Position numbers and translations under genes: made by a program. Positions 19,279-28,628 of a DNA stretch of 64,000 nucleotides are shown here, in pieces; within the stretch, counting starts at the first letter, position 1; every line of letters begins with the position of its first letter. The notes beneath the pieces are model-generated. The model ran no database searches, was not told the origin of the DNA, and saw only the letters and a list, made by a program, of their open reading frames with translations. This stretch comes from Marinobacter salinexigens (GTDB lineage Bacteria; Pseudomonadota; Gammaproteobacteria; Pseudomonadales; Oleiphilaceae), in the NCBI RefSeq assembly GCF_008370345.1, contig NZ_VTUU01000009.1:1-64000 (forward strand). Reading direction: 5' to 3'.

Positions 19279-20706
19279 TCAGTCGTCATCGCTTTCGGGG
19301 TGATCAAGCCCCAATTCGTTGATTTTTCGGGTCAGCGTGTTTCGTCCCCAGCCCAGCAAGACAGAGGCATCCCGGCGTCGCCCGCCGGTGTGCTTGAGAG
19401 CTGTCTCAATCATGATTTTTTCAAACTCCGGCACGGCGGTGTCCAGAATGCCCTTCTTACCCCTTTTAAGCTCCTGCTCAGCCCAGCCGCGCAGACCCTC
19501 CTGCCAGGTTGTGCCTGTCGTGGGGGTTTCCGCCTGGTGCAGAAGTTCCGGGGGGAGATCGTCGATATGAATCTCCCGACCACTGGCCATGACCGTCAGC
19601 CAGCGGCAGGTGTTTTCCAACTGACGGACGTTGCCGGGCCAGGGCAGGGTTGTGAGGTATTCCTCGGCATCCGGGCGCAGGATTTTGGGCTCGACTGCCA
19701 GCTCTTTCGCTGCGCGCTTCAGGAAGTGTTGCATCAACCTCGGGATGTCTTCCCGGCGTTCCGCAAGCTTGGGCAGGTGTACCCGGATGACGTTCAGCCG
19801 GTGGAACAGGTCTTCCCGGAAGGATCCCGCCTGTACAAGTTTCTCCAGGTCCTGGTGAGTGGCGGCAATTATGCGGACATCAACCTTGATGGGGGTGGTT
19901 CCGCCAACGCGATAGAATTCCCCATCCGCCAATACCCTGAGCAGTCGGGTCTGAGTGTCCGCCGGCATGTCACCGATTTCGTCCAGAAACAGAGTGCCTC
20001 CATTGGACTGTTCGAAGCGACCCTGCCGGGCGGCGCCGGCCCCTGTGAAGGCGCCTTTCTCATGGCCGAACAGCTCTGATTCGATCAGATCCTTGGGGAT
20101 GGCGGCCATGTTCAGGGCGATAAACGGGTGGTTTGCCCTTGGGCTGTGGTTGTGCAGGGCCTGGGCGACCAGTTCCTTACCTGTACCACTTTCACCGTTA
20201 ATCAGAACGGTAATGTTGGAATGAGAGAGGCGACCGATAGCGCGGAATACCTCCTGCATTGCAGGAGCTTCACCAATAATCTCGGCGTTGCGGGCGGCAC
20301 TATCTGGTTGGGGCTCGGCATTTGCCCGCTTCTCGTGGCTATGGGCTACAGCCCTTTTGACCAGAGCAACAGCATCGTCCACGTCAAATGGTTTTGGCAG
20401 GTATTCAAAGGCGCCGGTCTGATAGCTGGTAACGGCGCTTTCGAGGTCCGAGTGGGCGGTCATTATGATGACCGGGACATCGGGATGGACTTCGACGATC
20501 TGAGAGAGCAGGGTGATGCCATCAACGCCGGGCATCCGCACATCACTGATGATGGCATCTGGTTGTTCATGTTCCAGGCGCATCATGATGCTCTCGCCGC
20601 TGTCAAATACGCGAGGCTCCATACCGGCCTGTGTGAGGGCGCGTTCCAGCACCCAGCGAATGCTCTTGTCGTCGTCAATAATCCAGACGTTTGCCGGTTG
20701 GCTCAT
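19279..20706 (-). CDS. ntrC: Nitrogen response regulator NtrC (sigma-54 activator)
   Basis: The product is 475 aa (E. coli 469). The receiver domain has D11-D12 and phosphoacceptor D55 (ISDVRMPG). The AAA+ domain has Walker A GESGTGKE (about 170) and the sigma-54 contact loop GAFTGA. The C-terminal Fis-type helix-turn-helix is RRRDASVLLGWGRNTLTRKI. Phosphorylated NtrC binds GCAC-N7-GTGC dyads and drives sigma-54 promoters; both occur upstream of glnA here. Its ATG overlaps the ntrB stop by 4 bp, with GGAGGAAA as ribosome binding site. Confidence 0.97.
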   Translation of the reverse strand: MSQPANVWIIDDDKSIRWVLERALTQAGMEPRVFDSGESIMMRLEHEQPDAIISDVRMPGVDGITLLSQIVEVHPDVPVIIMTAHSDLESAVTSYQTGAFEYLPKPFDVDDAVALVKRAVAHSHEKRANAEPQPDSAARNAEIIGEAPAMQEVFRAIGRLSHSNITVLINGESGTGKELVAQALHNHSPRANHPFIALNMAAIPKDLIESELFGHEKGAFTGAGAARQGRFEQSNGGTLFLDEIGDMPADTQTRLLRVLADGEFYRVGGTTPIKVDVRIIAATHQDLEKLVQAGSFREDLFHRLNVIRVHLPKLAERREDIPRLMQHFLKRAAKELAVEPKILRPDAEEYLTTLPWPGNVRQLENTCRWLTVMASGREIHIDDLPPELLHQAETPTTGTTWQEGLRGWAEQELKRGKKGILDTAVPEFEKIMIETALKHTGGRRRDASVLLGWGRNTLTRKINELGLDHPESDDD

Positions 20707-21797
20707 GGGGTTTCCTCCAGGGGCAGGAAGATGATGAAGTCGGTCTGTCCTGGTTCGCTTTCACACTCAACCAGGCCTTTATGTTGTCCGATAATGCTTT
20801 GGGTAATGGAAAGGCCCAGGCCTGTGCCGGTGGCTCGGCCGCTGATCATCGGATAGAAAATGTTCTGCAGAAGCTCGGGCGGAATGCCCGGACCGTTGTC
20901 GATAACATCAACACGACATACCAGTCGATGACGTCGGTGACCAATAGTGAACTGTCGGAGAGCTCGGGTCCGGAACGTGATGGTGGGCGGCTCGTCGCTG
21001 CTAGGACCATCCTGATTTTCGAACGCTGCTTCCATGGCGTTGCGGGCAATGTTGAGGAAGGCCTGTATCAGCTGCTCTTTGTCACCGGTCACTTCTGGAA
21101 TGCTGGGATCGTAGTCCCGTCGAAACACCAGCCGCCCCCGGCTTTCGGCTTCCAGTAGAGTGGCAACGCGTTCCAATACTTCGTGAATGTTGGTTTCGGC
21201 AAGCTTCAGCGCCTTATTGGGGCCGAGCATCCGGTCTACGAGGCTTCTCAGGCGGTCCGCCTCGTCAATGATGACCCGTGTATATTCACGTTGATCTTCG
21301 CTGTTCAACTCCCGGTCCAGCAACTGCGCTGCTCCGCGGATTCCTCCCAGCGGGTTCTTGATCTCGTGGGCCATTCCCCGAACGAGTGTGCGGGTCGCTT
21401 CATGTTGTGAAATGATGTCTTCTTCGCGGCTGATGCGAAGCAGGCGATCCCGGGGCTGGATTTCAATCAAGAGTTCGGTCGGGGCCAGGCTGAGGGGGCT
21501 GACGGAGTAATCTACAGTGAGCCGACATCCGCTGGTGAGAATGAACTCCGCTTCCCGGCGAGTATAGGATTGCCCGTTTTCCAGGGCGGCCCACAGTGTT
21601 TTCAGGGCATCTGCCGAGTCGATCAGAATGTCGCTGAAGGACTGACCGCTGCTGCGGGTCATACTGGTTTCAAAGAGGCTTTCCGCTGCAGGATTCAGGT
21701 AGCGGATATTGAGATTGTCTTCCAGAACCAACACGGCCGTAGTGAGGCTGTCGAGAATGCTTTTGTATTCGTTGGTGTAGGCCTTGGACAGTGCCAT
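20703..21797 (-). CDS. ntrB: Nitrogen sensor kinase/phosphatase NtrB
   Basis: The product is 364 aa from ATG 21797 (MALSKAYTNEYKSILDSLTT). An in-frame ATG at 21821 would add eight residues, and earlier starts add a non-homologous extension. It has an N-terminal PAS domain (ILDSLTTAVLVLEDNLNIRY), an H-box (GMAHEIKNPLGG), and HATPase motifs DNGPGIPPE and GTGLGLSI. No membrane helix is seen, as expected for this cytoplasmic PII-responsive kinase that phosphorylates NtrC. It is the first gene of ntrBC here, separated by 259 bp from the DUF4124 gene. Confidence 0.95.
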   Translation of the reverse strand: MALSKAYTNEYKSILDSLTTAVLVLEDNLNIRYLNPAAESLFETSMTRSSGQSFSDILIDSADALKTLWAALENGQSYTRREAEFILTSGCRLTVDYSVSPLSLAPTELLIEIQPRDRLLRISREEDIISQHEATRTLVRGMAHEIKNPLGGIRGAAQLLDRELNSEDQREYTRVIIDEADRLRSLVDRMLGPNKALKLAETNIHEVLERVATLLEAESRGRLVFRRDYDPSIPEVTGDKEQLIQAFLNIARNAMEAAFENQDGPSSDEPPTITFRTRALRQFTIGHRRHRLVCRVDVIDNGPGIPPELLQNIFYPMISGRATGTGLGLSITQSIIGQHKGLVECESEPGQTDFIIFLPLEETP

Positions 21798-21847
21798 GGG
21801 TGAATTCCGTTGGTCCGACATAGTGATCTTGGTAACCCCTATATATT

Positions 21848-21863
21848 TGCAAAAAGCGAACCA
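21848..21863 (-). promoter_or_regulatory. Candidate sigma-54 promoter of ntrB
   Basis: On the minus strand TGGTTCGCTTTTTGCA has GG and GC separated by 10 nt and ends TTGCA, compared with consensus TGGCAC-N5-TTGCW. It is weaker than the glnA site in the -24 half. It lies 27-51 bp before the two possible ntrB starts. Confidence 0.45.
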
Positions 21864-22023
21864 GTTTCGTGGTTGTGTCTGAATTGATGAGCAAAGTCCG
21901 GGCACGGGGGAGTTATGTGTAGCAATAGCATGCCGTAAGCTGGTGCATGCCCTTTTTAGAGGCCGTGCCTGGCGGCAAGGGTCGCCCTGTTGCTGATCAG
22001 AGTATGGCTTTTTTCTGGTGCGA

Positions 22024-22042
22024 GCGCACTAAAGTAGTGCGC
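22024..22042. promoter_or_regulatory. Perfect NtrC-type dyad upstream of ntrB
   Basis: GCGCACT-AAAGT-AGTGCGC contains GCAC-N7-GTGC, the NtrC enhancer pattern, in a perfect 19-bp palindrome. It lies about 160 bp upstream of the candidate ntrB sigma-54 promoter and 15 bp past the DUF4124 stop. No T-run follows on the minus strand, which argues against an intrinsic terminator. Confidence 0.6.
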
Positions 22043-22056
22043 TTGTGTTCGTGGGA

Positions 22057-22581
22057 TCAGTTGGCGACGGAGGGGCGGTGAACGGTGAATGAGATGGGGG
22101 TGCCGCTTTTTACCTGAATGCCGTTTTCGTCAACGATATGGACGAGAGCTGTGTGAGTGCCACGATATATGTTGCTGACCGTGATGGACCCTGAGGTGGT
22201 CTGGCCTACTGGCTGGCCGTCGATGGTAACTTCGAACTTGTGGCCGGGCTGTAGGTCCGGGGTACTTTTCAGTTCAAACTGAATGTCGCCGCTACCGCTG
22301 TGAAAGGCCTGATTGTTTTTCGGGTACGTAAAGGATACGCCCTGGTAAATGGCTCCCTCGCGCTTGACCTCTTTTCGCAATGTTTCTGTTTCCTGCACAG
22401 TTTGGGGTTTCGGCAGGGTTATTGTGGTGACCGGTTTTACTTCAATCGCCTCTGCACCTTTGGACGGTTCATCGGAATAGGTGACATTCCCGTACTGGTC
22501 CACGTTGCGGTAGATCTCGGCGGCTGTAGGGCCGCTCAAAGCGATCAATGCTGCGGCAAGTAGTCCGTGACTCGCGTTCAT
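22057..22581 (-). CDS. Exported DUF4124-domain protein
   Basis: The product is 174 aa from ATG 22581, with AAGGTG before it. A signal peptide (MNASHGLLAAALIALSGPTA) is followed by the DUF4124 signature EIYRNVDQYGNVTYSDEPS at the mature N-terminus. The rest (about 75-170) looks like a beta-rich module (FELKSTPDLQPGHKFEVTID). The same small gene lies between glnA and ntrB in many gammaproteobacteria, but its job is unknown. A periplasmic or envelope location is inferred. The glnA terminator lies upstream, so it may have its own promoter. Confidence 0.85.
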   Translation of the reverse strand: MNASHGLLAAALIALSGPTAAEIYRNVDQYGNVTYSDEPSKGAEAIEVKPVTTITLPKPQTVQETETLRKEVKREGAIYQGVSFTYPKNNQAFHSGSGDIQFELKSTPDLQPGHKFEVTIDGQPVGQTTSGSITVSNIYRGTHTALVHIVDENGIQVKSGTPISFTVHRPSVAN

Positions 22582-22695
22582 ACGCACACCTTCTAGTGAT
22601 TTTTCTCGATTATCGGTGGCCCCTTGAGGCATTTCAACGCCTGGGGTTGAGATGTTGGTTACATATCGTTAAGGGGAGCGGGGAGGGGCGGTTAT

Positions 22696-22724
22696 AAAAA
22701 AAAGCCCCGCACGAGGCGGGGCTT
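22696..22724 (-). terminator. Intrinsic terminator of glnA
   Basis: Read on the minus strand, stem AAGCCCCGC with GCGGGGCTT around a 5-nt loop is followed by eight T. It lies 24 bp after the glnA stop. Confidence 0.93.
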
Positions 22725-22747
22725 TGAAATCCTGAAAAACGGCTGTT

Positions 22748-24151
22748 TTAGCAGGAGTAGTAAAGATCGAACTCAACCGGGTGAGTGGTCATGTTCAGTT
22801 TCTCTACTTCGCCGCGCTTCAGGTCAATGTAGCCAGCGATCATGTCTTCGGTGAACACGCCGCCACGAGTCAGGAACTCGTGATCTTCCTGCAGGCAGTC
22901 CAGCGCTTCCTGGAATGTTTCTGCAACAGTCGGGATGCTCAGTGCTTCTTCCTTCGGCAGGTCGTACAGATCCTTGTCCATGGCATCGCCGGGGTGGATC
23001 TTGTTCTGGATGCCGTCAAGGCCGGCCATCATCAGAGCTGCGAAAGCCAGGTACGGGTTAGCGGAAGGATCCGGGAAGCGTACTTCGATACGACGGGCCT
23101 TCGGGCTGTTTACGTACGGGATACGGATGGAAGCGGAGCGGTTACGGGCAGAGTATGCCAGCATAACCGGAGCTTCGAAGCCTGGAACCAGACGCTTGTA
23201 AGAGTTGGTAGAGCTGTTGGTGAAGGCGTTGATGGCCTTGGCGTGCTTGATGATGCCGCCGATGTAGTACAGGGCAGCTTCGCTCAGGCCGGCATAGCTG
23301 TCACCGGCAAACAGGTTTTTGCCGTCTTTGTTCAGAGACATGTGAACGTGCATACCGGAGCCGTTGTCACCTACAACCGGCTTGGGCATAAAGGTTGCGG
23401 TCTTGCCGTATGCGTGAGCTACGTTGTGCACGCAGTACTTGAGGATCTGTACTTCGTCAGCCTTGCGGGTCAGGGTGTTAGCGCCAACGCCGATTTCACA
23501 CTGGCCAGCTGTGCCCACTTCGTGGTGGTGTACTTCGATTTCCAGGCCCATGGACTCCATGGCCGCGCACATTGCTCCGCGCAGGTCATGCAGGCTGTCG
23601 ACCGGTGGAACCGGGAAGTAGCCACCTTTAACGCCGGGGCGGTGACCGATGTTGTTGCGGTCGAAGTCTTCGCCGGAAACCCAGGCAGCTTCTTCGGAGT
23701 GGATGGAGTAGCTTGCGCCCTTCATGTCCACTTCCCATTTTACGGAATCAAATACGAAGAACTCCGGCTCAGGGCCAAACAGTGCGCCGTCTGCGATACC
23801 GGTAGACTTCAGGTACTCTTCTGCGCGCTTGGCAACGGAGCGGGGATCACGCTCGTAACCCTGCATGGTAGAAGGCTCTACAATGTTGCAGGTGATGTTG
23901 ATGGTGGTTTCTTCGGTGAACGGATCCAGTACGGCAGTTTCGTCGTCCGGCATCAGGATCATGTCGGATTCGTTAATGCCCTTCCAGCCGGCAATTGAGG
24001 AGCCGTCGAACATCTTGCCATCGGTGAAGAAATCTTCTTTTACCTCGGTGGCAGGCAGTGTTACGTGCTGTTCCTTACCACGGCTGTCGGTAAAGCGCAG
24101 ATCTACCCATTTGACTTCGTGTTCTTTGATCAAATCAACTGTCTTGGACAT
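22748..24151 (-). CDS. glnA: Type I glutamine synthetase
   Basis: The product is 467 aa (E. coli 469), started at ATG 24151 behind GGAGCATGCACA. Upstream in-frame ATGs are not homologous and lie in the regulatory region. It makes glutamine from glutamate, ammonia and ATP as a dodecamer. Visible motifs are [16 protein letters not shown] (the latch region), [14 protein letters not shown] (the metal/ATP site) and NRSASIRIP. Tyr about 396 in DLYDLP is the adenylylation site used by GlnE, which is encoded at 31791-34697. Transcription should be NtrC/sigma-54 dependent, given the sites upstream. Confidence 0.98.
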   Translation of the reverse strand: MSKTVDLIKEHEVKWVDLRFTDSRGKEQHVTLPATEVKEDFFTDGKMFDGSSIAGWKGINESDMILMPDDETAVLDPFTEETTINITCNIVEPSTMQGYERDPRSVAKRAEEYLKSTGIADGALFGPEPEFFVFDSVKWEVDMKGASYSIHSEEAAWVSGEDFDRNNIGHRPGVKGGYFPVPPVDSLHDLRGAMCAAMESMGLEIEVHHHEVGTAGQCEIGVGANTLTRKADEVQILKYCVHNVAHAYGKTATFMPKPVVGDNGSGMHVHMSLNKDGKNLFAGDSYAGLSEAALYYIGGIIKHAKAINAFTNSSTNSYKRLVPGFEAPVMLAYSARNRSASIRIPYVNSPKARRIEVRFPDPSANPYLAFAALMMAGLDGIQNKIHPGDAMDKDLYDLPKEEALSIPTVAETFQEALDCLQEDHEFLTRGGVFTEDMIAGYIDLKRGEVEKLNMTTHPVEFDLYYSC

Positions 24152-24307
24152 TGTGCATGCTCCATCGGTTTTCCCGCAGTCGCGGGCCTGTTTCATGTTC
24201 GGTGTGCCGGATCGCTCGGGGCTCCCGAGTTCCGATCGGTTTTCAGGTCTGCGCAGCTTATCAAAAACTCTCGCAAGTAACCTGCAAATTTCGGCTGCAT
24301 TCTGCAA

Positions 24308-24323
24308 AGCAAGGGGCTTGCCA
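24308..24323 (-). promoter_or_regulatory. Sigma-54 promoter of glnA
   Basis: The minus-strand sequence TGGCAAGCCCCTTGCT differs from the consensus TGGCACG-N4-TTGCW at one fixed base. GG (-24) and GC (-12) have the required 10-nt spacing. It would start transcription about 145 bp before the glnA ATG. Confidence 0.88.
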
Positions 24324-24421
24324 ATTTTTGGGGCATTCGGCAAACTCCAGTAATAACAAGGGGTTTCTGCGTTCTTAGGTCGCCAGATTGGCATCCTCCG
24401 CTGCAAAAAAGGGCGGCTAAA

Positions 24422-24436
24422 GCACCAAAAAGGTGC
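24422..24436. promoter_or_regulatory. NtrC enhancer site upstream of glnA
   Basis: GCACC-AAAAA-GGTGC is a perfect dyad matching the NtrC site. It sits about 100 bp upstream of the sigma-54 promoter. A weaker half-matched site (24452-24466, right half GGTGC) lies 30 bp further away, about three helical turns, which would allow NtrC oligomers on one DNA face. Confidence 0.85.
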
Positions 24437-24690
24437 GCAAAATGATGATTTGCCTTATTGTGGTGCGGGCGCTGTTCAAAGAATAGGCGTTTTTCTACAT
24501 ATTAACGTCATCAACTTTCGGATATACTGCGCGCCTCCTCATTTTTTGCCGGTCTGGCTACGCCAGTCGGAGCTGGTGCCGCCCGGTGCCGGACAATGGG
24601 TTCACTTTACGGATTTGAGACGGCATGTGTGGGGCCCCGGCTCCAGTAGATCCTCTCAGGTCAATGAAAGCATGCCGCAGGATTATTGTT

Positions 24691-26502
24691 GTGATTGAAA
24701 AGCTTCGTAATATCGCCATCATCGCCCACGTCGACCATGGCAAGACTACGCTTGTAGACCAGTTGTTGCGCCAGTCCGGAACCCTGGATCGGAAAGAGCT
24801 GGAAAATGATCGGGTCATGGACTCTAACGATCAGGAAAAAGAGCGGGGTATTACCATCCTCGCCAAGAACACAGCCCTGAAGTGGAAGGACTACGATATC
24901 AATATCGTAGACACCCCGGGCCACGCTGACTTCGGTGGTGAAGTAGAGCGGGTGATGAGCATGGTTGACTGCGTGCTGCTGGTGGTTGACTCCATCGATG
25001 GACCCATGCCTCAGACTCGTTTTGTTACCCAAAAGGCTTTTGCCGCAGGTCTGCGGCCTATCGTTGTTGTTAACAAGATCGACCGCCCGGGCGCCCGTCC
25101 GGATTGGGTCATTGATCAGGTATTCGATCTTTTCGATGCGCTTGGTGCGACCGATGAACAGTTGGATTTTCCAATTGTTTACGCCAGCGCCCTGAACGGT
25201 ATTGCTGGTGAAGATCACGAAAACCTTGATGACAACATGGATGCGGTATTCCAGGCGATTGTTGATCATGTGCCTGCACCGAGCGTTGATCTCGATGGTC
25301 CTTTCCAGATGCAGATCTCCCAGCTGGATTACAACAGCTTCCTGGGTGTAATCGGCATTGGTCGCATCATGCGCGGCAAGGTCAAAGCAAACTCCCCGGT
25401 TACTGCAATTGGCGCTGATGGCAAGAAGCGTAACGGTCGTATTCTCAAGATCATGGGCCACTCGGGTCTGCAGCGTGTTGAAGTCGAAGAGGCTCAGGCG
25501 GGTGATATCGTCTGTGTCAGCGGTCTGGATGAGTTGTATATTTCAGACACGCTTTGTGATCAGAGTGCCGTTGAGGCCCTGCCGCCTCTGACCGTTGACG
25601 AACCGACCGTATCGATGACGTTCCAGGTCAACGATTCGCCGTTTGCCGGTAAGGAAGGCAAGTACGTTACCAGCCGGAATATCAAGGAGCGCCTTGAAAA
25701 AGAACTGCTGCATAACGTTGCTCTGCGCGTCGAAGAAGGCGACTCCGCTGACAAGTTCAAAGTGTCTGGCCGTGGCGAGCTGCATCTGTCAGTTCTGATT
25801 GAGAACATGCGTCGGGAAAACTTCGAGCTGGCGGTTGGCCGCCCTGAAGTTGTCATTCGTGAAGTCGATGGCGAAAAGCAGGAGCCGTACGAAAACGTTA
25901 TTGTTGATATTGAAGAGGCGCACCAGGGGCCTTTGATGGAACAGATGGGTCTGCGCAAAGGCGACCTGACCAACATGGCTCCGGACGGTAAAGGGCGTAT
26001 GCGTCTTGAGTACACAATTCCTGCTCGCGGGCTTATCGGCTTCCGGAATACGTTCCTGACGATGACCTCCGGTACCGGTATTCTGACGTCTACCTTCAGT
26101 CACTACGGGCCGATCAAGTCTGGTGATATGACCAGCCGCCAGAATGGTGTACTGGTATCAATGGCTAACGGAACTGCGCTGACATACTCTCTGGAAACCC
26201 TGCAAAGCCGGGGCAAGCTGTTCCTGGAGCCTGGTCAGGATATTTACGAAGGTCAGCTGTGCGGCATTCATAGCCGCGAGAATGATCTCGTGGTTAACCC
26301 GACCAAGGGTAAAAAGCTCGACAACATGCGTGCTTCAGGGAAAGACGAAGTCATTGCGCTGGTTCCGCCGATCAAGCATACCCTTGAGCAGGCACTTGAG
26401 TTCATTGACGACGACGAGTTGGTTGAGGTTACTCCGAAATCTATCCGTCTGCGCAAGAAGTTGCTGACTGAAAACGAACGGAAACGCGCCAACAAGAAGT
26501 AA
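24691..26502 (+). CDS. typA: Ribosome-associated GTPase TypA/BipA
   Basis: The product is 603 aa from GTG 24691, preceded by AGGA. This gives the expected N-terminus [21 protein letters not shown] motifs are [22 protein letters not shown] and NKID. EF-G-like domains follow, then the TypA-specific C-terminal domain. It acts in 50S assembly and stress adaptation, notably at low temperature in E. coli. An intrinsic terminator follows. Confidence 0.97.
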   Translation: MIEKLRNIAIIAHVDHGKTTLVDQLLRQSGTLDRKELENDRVMDSNDQEKERGITILAKNTALKWKDYDINIVDTPGHADFGGEVERVMSMVDCVLLVVDSIDGPMPQTRFVTQKAFAAGLRPIVVVNKIDRPGARPDWVIDQVFDLFDALGATDEQLDFPIVYASALNGIAGEDHENLDDNMDAVFQAIVDHVPAPSVDLDGPFQMQISQLDYNSFLGVIGIGRIMRGKVKANSPVTAIGADGKKRNGRILKIMGHSGLQRVEVEEAQAGDIVCVSGLDELYISDTLCDQSAVEALPPLTVDEPTVSMTFQVNDSPFAGKEGKYVTSRNIKERLEKELLHNVALRVEEGDSADKFKVSGRGELHLSVLIENMRRENFELAVGRPEVVIREVDGEKQEPYENVIVDIEEAHQGPLMEQMGLRKGDLTNMAPDGKGRMRLEYTIPARGLIGFRNTFLTMTSGTGILTSTFSHYGPIKSGDMTSRQNGVLVSMANGTALTYSLETLQSRGKLFLEPGQDIYEGQLCGIHSRENDLVVNPTKGKKLDNMRASGKDEVIALVPPIKHTLEQALEFIDDDELVEVTPKSIRLRKKLLTENERKRANKK

Positions 26503-26522
26503 TTCTGGCAAGTGGTATCCGG

Positions 26523-26557
26523 AAGGGGCAGATCACCTGATCTGCCCCTTTTTTTTT
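26523..26557 (+). terminator. Intrinsic terminator of typA
   Basis: A 13-bp perfect stem AAGGGGCAGATCA with TGATCTGCCCCTT and a CC loop is followed by more T residues. Confidence 0.95.
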
Positions 26558-26600
26558 GTGTTCAGCTACACTCCGGGTAAATCCATCTCGGGAATTGCCC

Positions 26601-27563
26601 ATGCTGACTCTTTATCCGGAAATTCAGCCGTATGCACAGCACCGCGTTGTCGTTGATGCGCCTCACGCGCTTTACGTGGAAGAAAGTGGTAATCCCGATG
26701 GCATACCCGTTGTGGTCATTCATGGTGGGCCTGGGGGAGGGTGTGAAGAGTATCATCGCCGTTTCTTCGATGCTGAACGCTTCAGGATCATCCTTATGGA
26801 CCAGCGTGGAGCCGGTCGGTCAACTCCCCTGGCTGAGCTTGATGGAAATGATACCGGGGCCCTGGTTAGAGATCTGGAAACGGTGCGTTGCTTTCTTGGC
26901 GTAGATCGTTGGCTGTTGTTCGGTGGTAGCTGGGGCTCGACCCTCAGCCTGGTGTATGCCCAAGCGTATCCGGAGCGAGTTCTGGGGCTGATTTTGAGGG
27001 GGATTTTTCTTTGTCGTCCAAAGGATATCGAATGGTTCTACCAGGACGGTGCGAGCAGAGTTTTTCCTGACTACTGGGCGGACTACGAGTCTCAGATTCC
27101 TGAGCGCGAGCGGGAGAATATGGTCGCTGCATACTACCGCAAGCTCACCAGTAGTAATGAGCTGGAGCAGATTCAGGCCGCGAAAGCCTGGTCGGTTTGG
27201 GAGGGGCGGTGCGCAACGCTGCATCCTAATCCCCGGGTGGTGGAGCATTTTGGCCACCCTCATGTAGCAATCGCATTGGCGCGGATCGAGTGCCATTACT
27301 TTATGAATAATGCTTTTCTGGAGCCGGATCAGATTGTGCGTGATGCCCACAAACTGGCGGATATTCCAGGGGTTATTGTGCATGGCCGGTACGACATGGT
27401 TTGCCCTCTGGATAACGCACTGGCTCTCAGCAAAGCCTGGCCGGAAGCGGATATGAGGATTATCCGGGATGCCGGGCATTCGGCTTCCGAGCCGGCGATT
27501 GTCGATGCTCTGATCCGTGGGGTGGAAGAGGTGGTCGCGAAGTTCCGCGGGCAGGCCGGGTAG
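26601..27563 (+). CDS. pip: Proline iminopeptidase
   Basis: The product is 320 aa from ATG 26601 (MLTLYPEIQPYAQHRVVVDA). Upstream codons overlap the typA terminator and were rejected. It is an alpha/beta hydrolase of peptidase family S33 that releases N-terminal proline. It has the oxyanion HGGPGGG, nucleophile elbow GGSWGS, and a late Asp/His (GRYDMVCP, DAGHSASEP). It is cytoplasmic, with no signal peptide. dtd follows 95 bp downstream; this pip-dtd pairing is common in gammaproteobacteria. Confidence 0.95.
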   Translation: MLTLYPEIQPYAQHRVVVDAPHALYVEESGNPDGIPVVVIHGGPGGGCEEYHRRFFDAERFRIILMDQRGAGRSTPLAELDGNDTGALVRDLETVRCFLGVDRWLLFGGSWGSTLSLVYAQAYPERVLGLILRGIFLCRPKDIEWFYQDGASRVFPDYWADYESQIPERERENMVAAYYRKLTSSNELEQIQAAKAWSVWEGRCATLHPNPRVVEHFGHPHVAIALARIECHYFMNNAFLEPDQIVRDAHKLADIPGVIVHGRYDMVCPLDNALALSKAWPEADMRIIRDAGHSASEPAIVDALIRGVEEVVAKFRGQAG

Positions 27564-27658
27564 GTTTTCTGACTTTTGTATGGTTGCGATAGCGAATCCA
27601 CAGAGATAGAATCCCGCCCGGAGTTGACCACCTCTCCCAACGGAATTCAGGGATGTGA

Positions 27659-28120
27659 ATGAAAGGGCTGATCCAGCGAGTATCGGAAGCCAGTGTCAAG
27701 GTTAATGGTGAGCAGATTGCAGCCATTGATCAGGGCCTGTTGCTCCTGCTGGGGGTGGAGCGTGGAGATGGAGATGCGCAGGCAAGGGAACTATGCCGAA
27801 AAATTCTGACTTACCGAGTTTTCCCCGATAGTCAGGGACGAATGAATCTGAGCCTGAAGGACATTGCGGGCTCCCTTCTGATTGTTCCCCAGTTTACGCT
27901 TGCTGCAGATACGTCGTCCGGAACCCGGCCGGGTTTTTCGCTGGCGGCTGCTCCCGATGTGGCCAATGACCTGTTTGAGCTGTTTGTGGCTGAGTCCCGT
28001 TCGGTGCTTGGCTCCGGTAGCGTAGGTTGTGGGATGTTTGGCGCGGATATGAAGGTGACGTTAGTCAATGATGGGCCGGTGACCTTCATGTTACAAACCG
28101 GGGCTGCCAGCAAAAAGTAA
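27659..28120 (+). CDS. dtd: D-aminoacyl-tRNA deacylase
   Basis: The product is 153 aa (E. coli 145). It hydrolyses D-aminoacyl-tRNA and mischarged glycyl-tRNA-Ala. It begins MKGLIQRVSEASVKVNGEQI. The catalytic-pocket segment is PQFTLAADTSSGTRPGF and the C-terminal Gly-Pro chirality filter is VNDGPVTF. Confidence 0.95.
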   Translation: MKGLIQRVSEASVKVNGEQIAAIDQGLLLLLGVERGDGDAQARELCRKILTYRVFPDSQGRMNLSLKDIAGSLLIVPQFTLAADTSSGTRPGFSLAAAPDVANDLFELFVAESRSVLGSGSVGCGMFGADMKVTLVNDGPVTFMLQTGAASKK

Positions 28121-28628
28121 GTGCCTGTGAATCTTGCACAGAAGTGGGGCGACCTTGTGGCGTGTGACCTCGAGTGGTGCGAAAATTGGCCCTTGATGAG
28201 AGTCGGAATAAATTCCACGTAAGGTTTTTTGTGTTAAGTGCATGAAATTCTGACGTTTAATGGCATTTGGCCCCGTAATTGAAATATAGCTGTCACGAAG
28301 GGTTATGCGCACTTTACGGTATAAGTCCTTGCCTTTCTGGTGCCAAACGAGCTAAAAATGCACCGCCTAATATTTGCAAAATCAGGCAGGTTGTATTAAA
28401 ACAGGTTCATCATGTGGGGCTTTAAGAAGATCCCGTAAGTGATTGACCTGTATAGATCTGCTGGATTGCGGATTTTCAGGATACAGAGAAAAGTTATCCT
28501 TCATGTCACAAAACTGACATAAGGGTAATGCAGAATCGGGCACATCCAGCATGACTGGTGATGCCTTACAAAATCGGGATAAGAACCCGTCGCTAAAACC
28601 TGAGTTAACTCAAAAAGGAAGACGCAAC
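28121..28628. other. 508-bp intergenic region before the porin gene
   Basis: This is relatively AT-rich for the window. It contains the Pho box and promoter at 28503-28536, about 92 bp before the porin ATG. A second CTGTCAC near 28289 lacks a partner repeat. I see no supported ORF in the upstream 350 bp. A small RNA cannot be excluded from sequence alone. Confidence 0.6.
28503..28536 (+). promoter_or_regulatory. Pho box and -10 element of the porin promoter
   Basis: ATGTCAC-AAAA-CTGACAT (28503-28520) matches the PhoB site CTGTCAT-AAAA-CTGTCAT at 15 of 18 positions, with the correct 7-4-7 layout. Ten bases later CAGAAT (28531-28536) is a 4/6 match to -10. In PhoB promoters the Pho box replaces the -35 element at just this distance. 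Confidence 0.7.

Larger units (their letters stand above)
24152..24690. other. Divergent glnA-typA intergenic region (539 bp)
   Basis: The glnA side holds a sigma-54 promoter (24308-24323) and one strong plus one weak NtrC dyad (24422-24436; 24452-24466). The typA side holds a possible -10 box TATACT (24523-24528) with only a poor -35 (TTAACG at 15 bp). This would give a GC-rich typA leader of about 160 nt. No gene is supported here; the in-frame extension of the typA frame upstream of 24691 lacks homology. Confidence 0.7.

Noticed and set aside
22024..22042. The GCGCACT/AGTGCGC dyad as terminator of the DUF4124 gene
   Set aside because: No T-run follows on the minus strand; the NtrC-site pattern explains it better.
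22781..23998. A 405-codon open frame antisense to glnA
   Set aside because: It mirrors the codon pattern of highly expressed glnA, lacks a ribosome binding site and any recognisable domain, and is a typical shadow frame.
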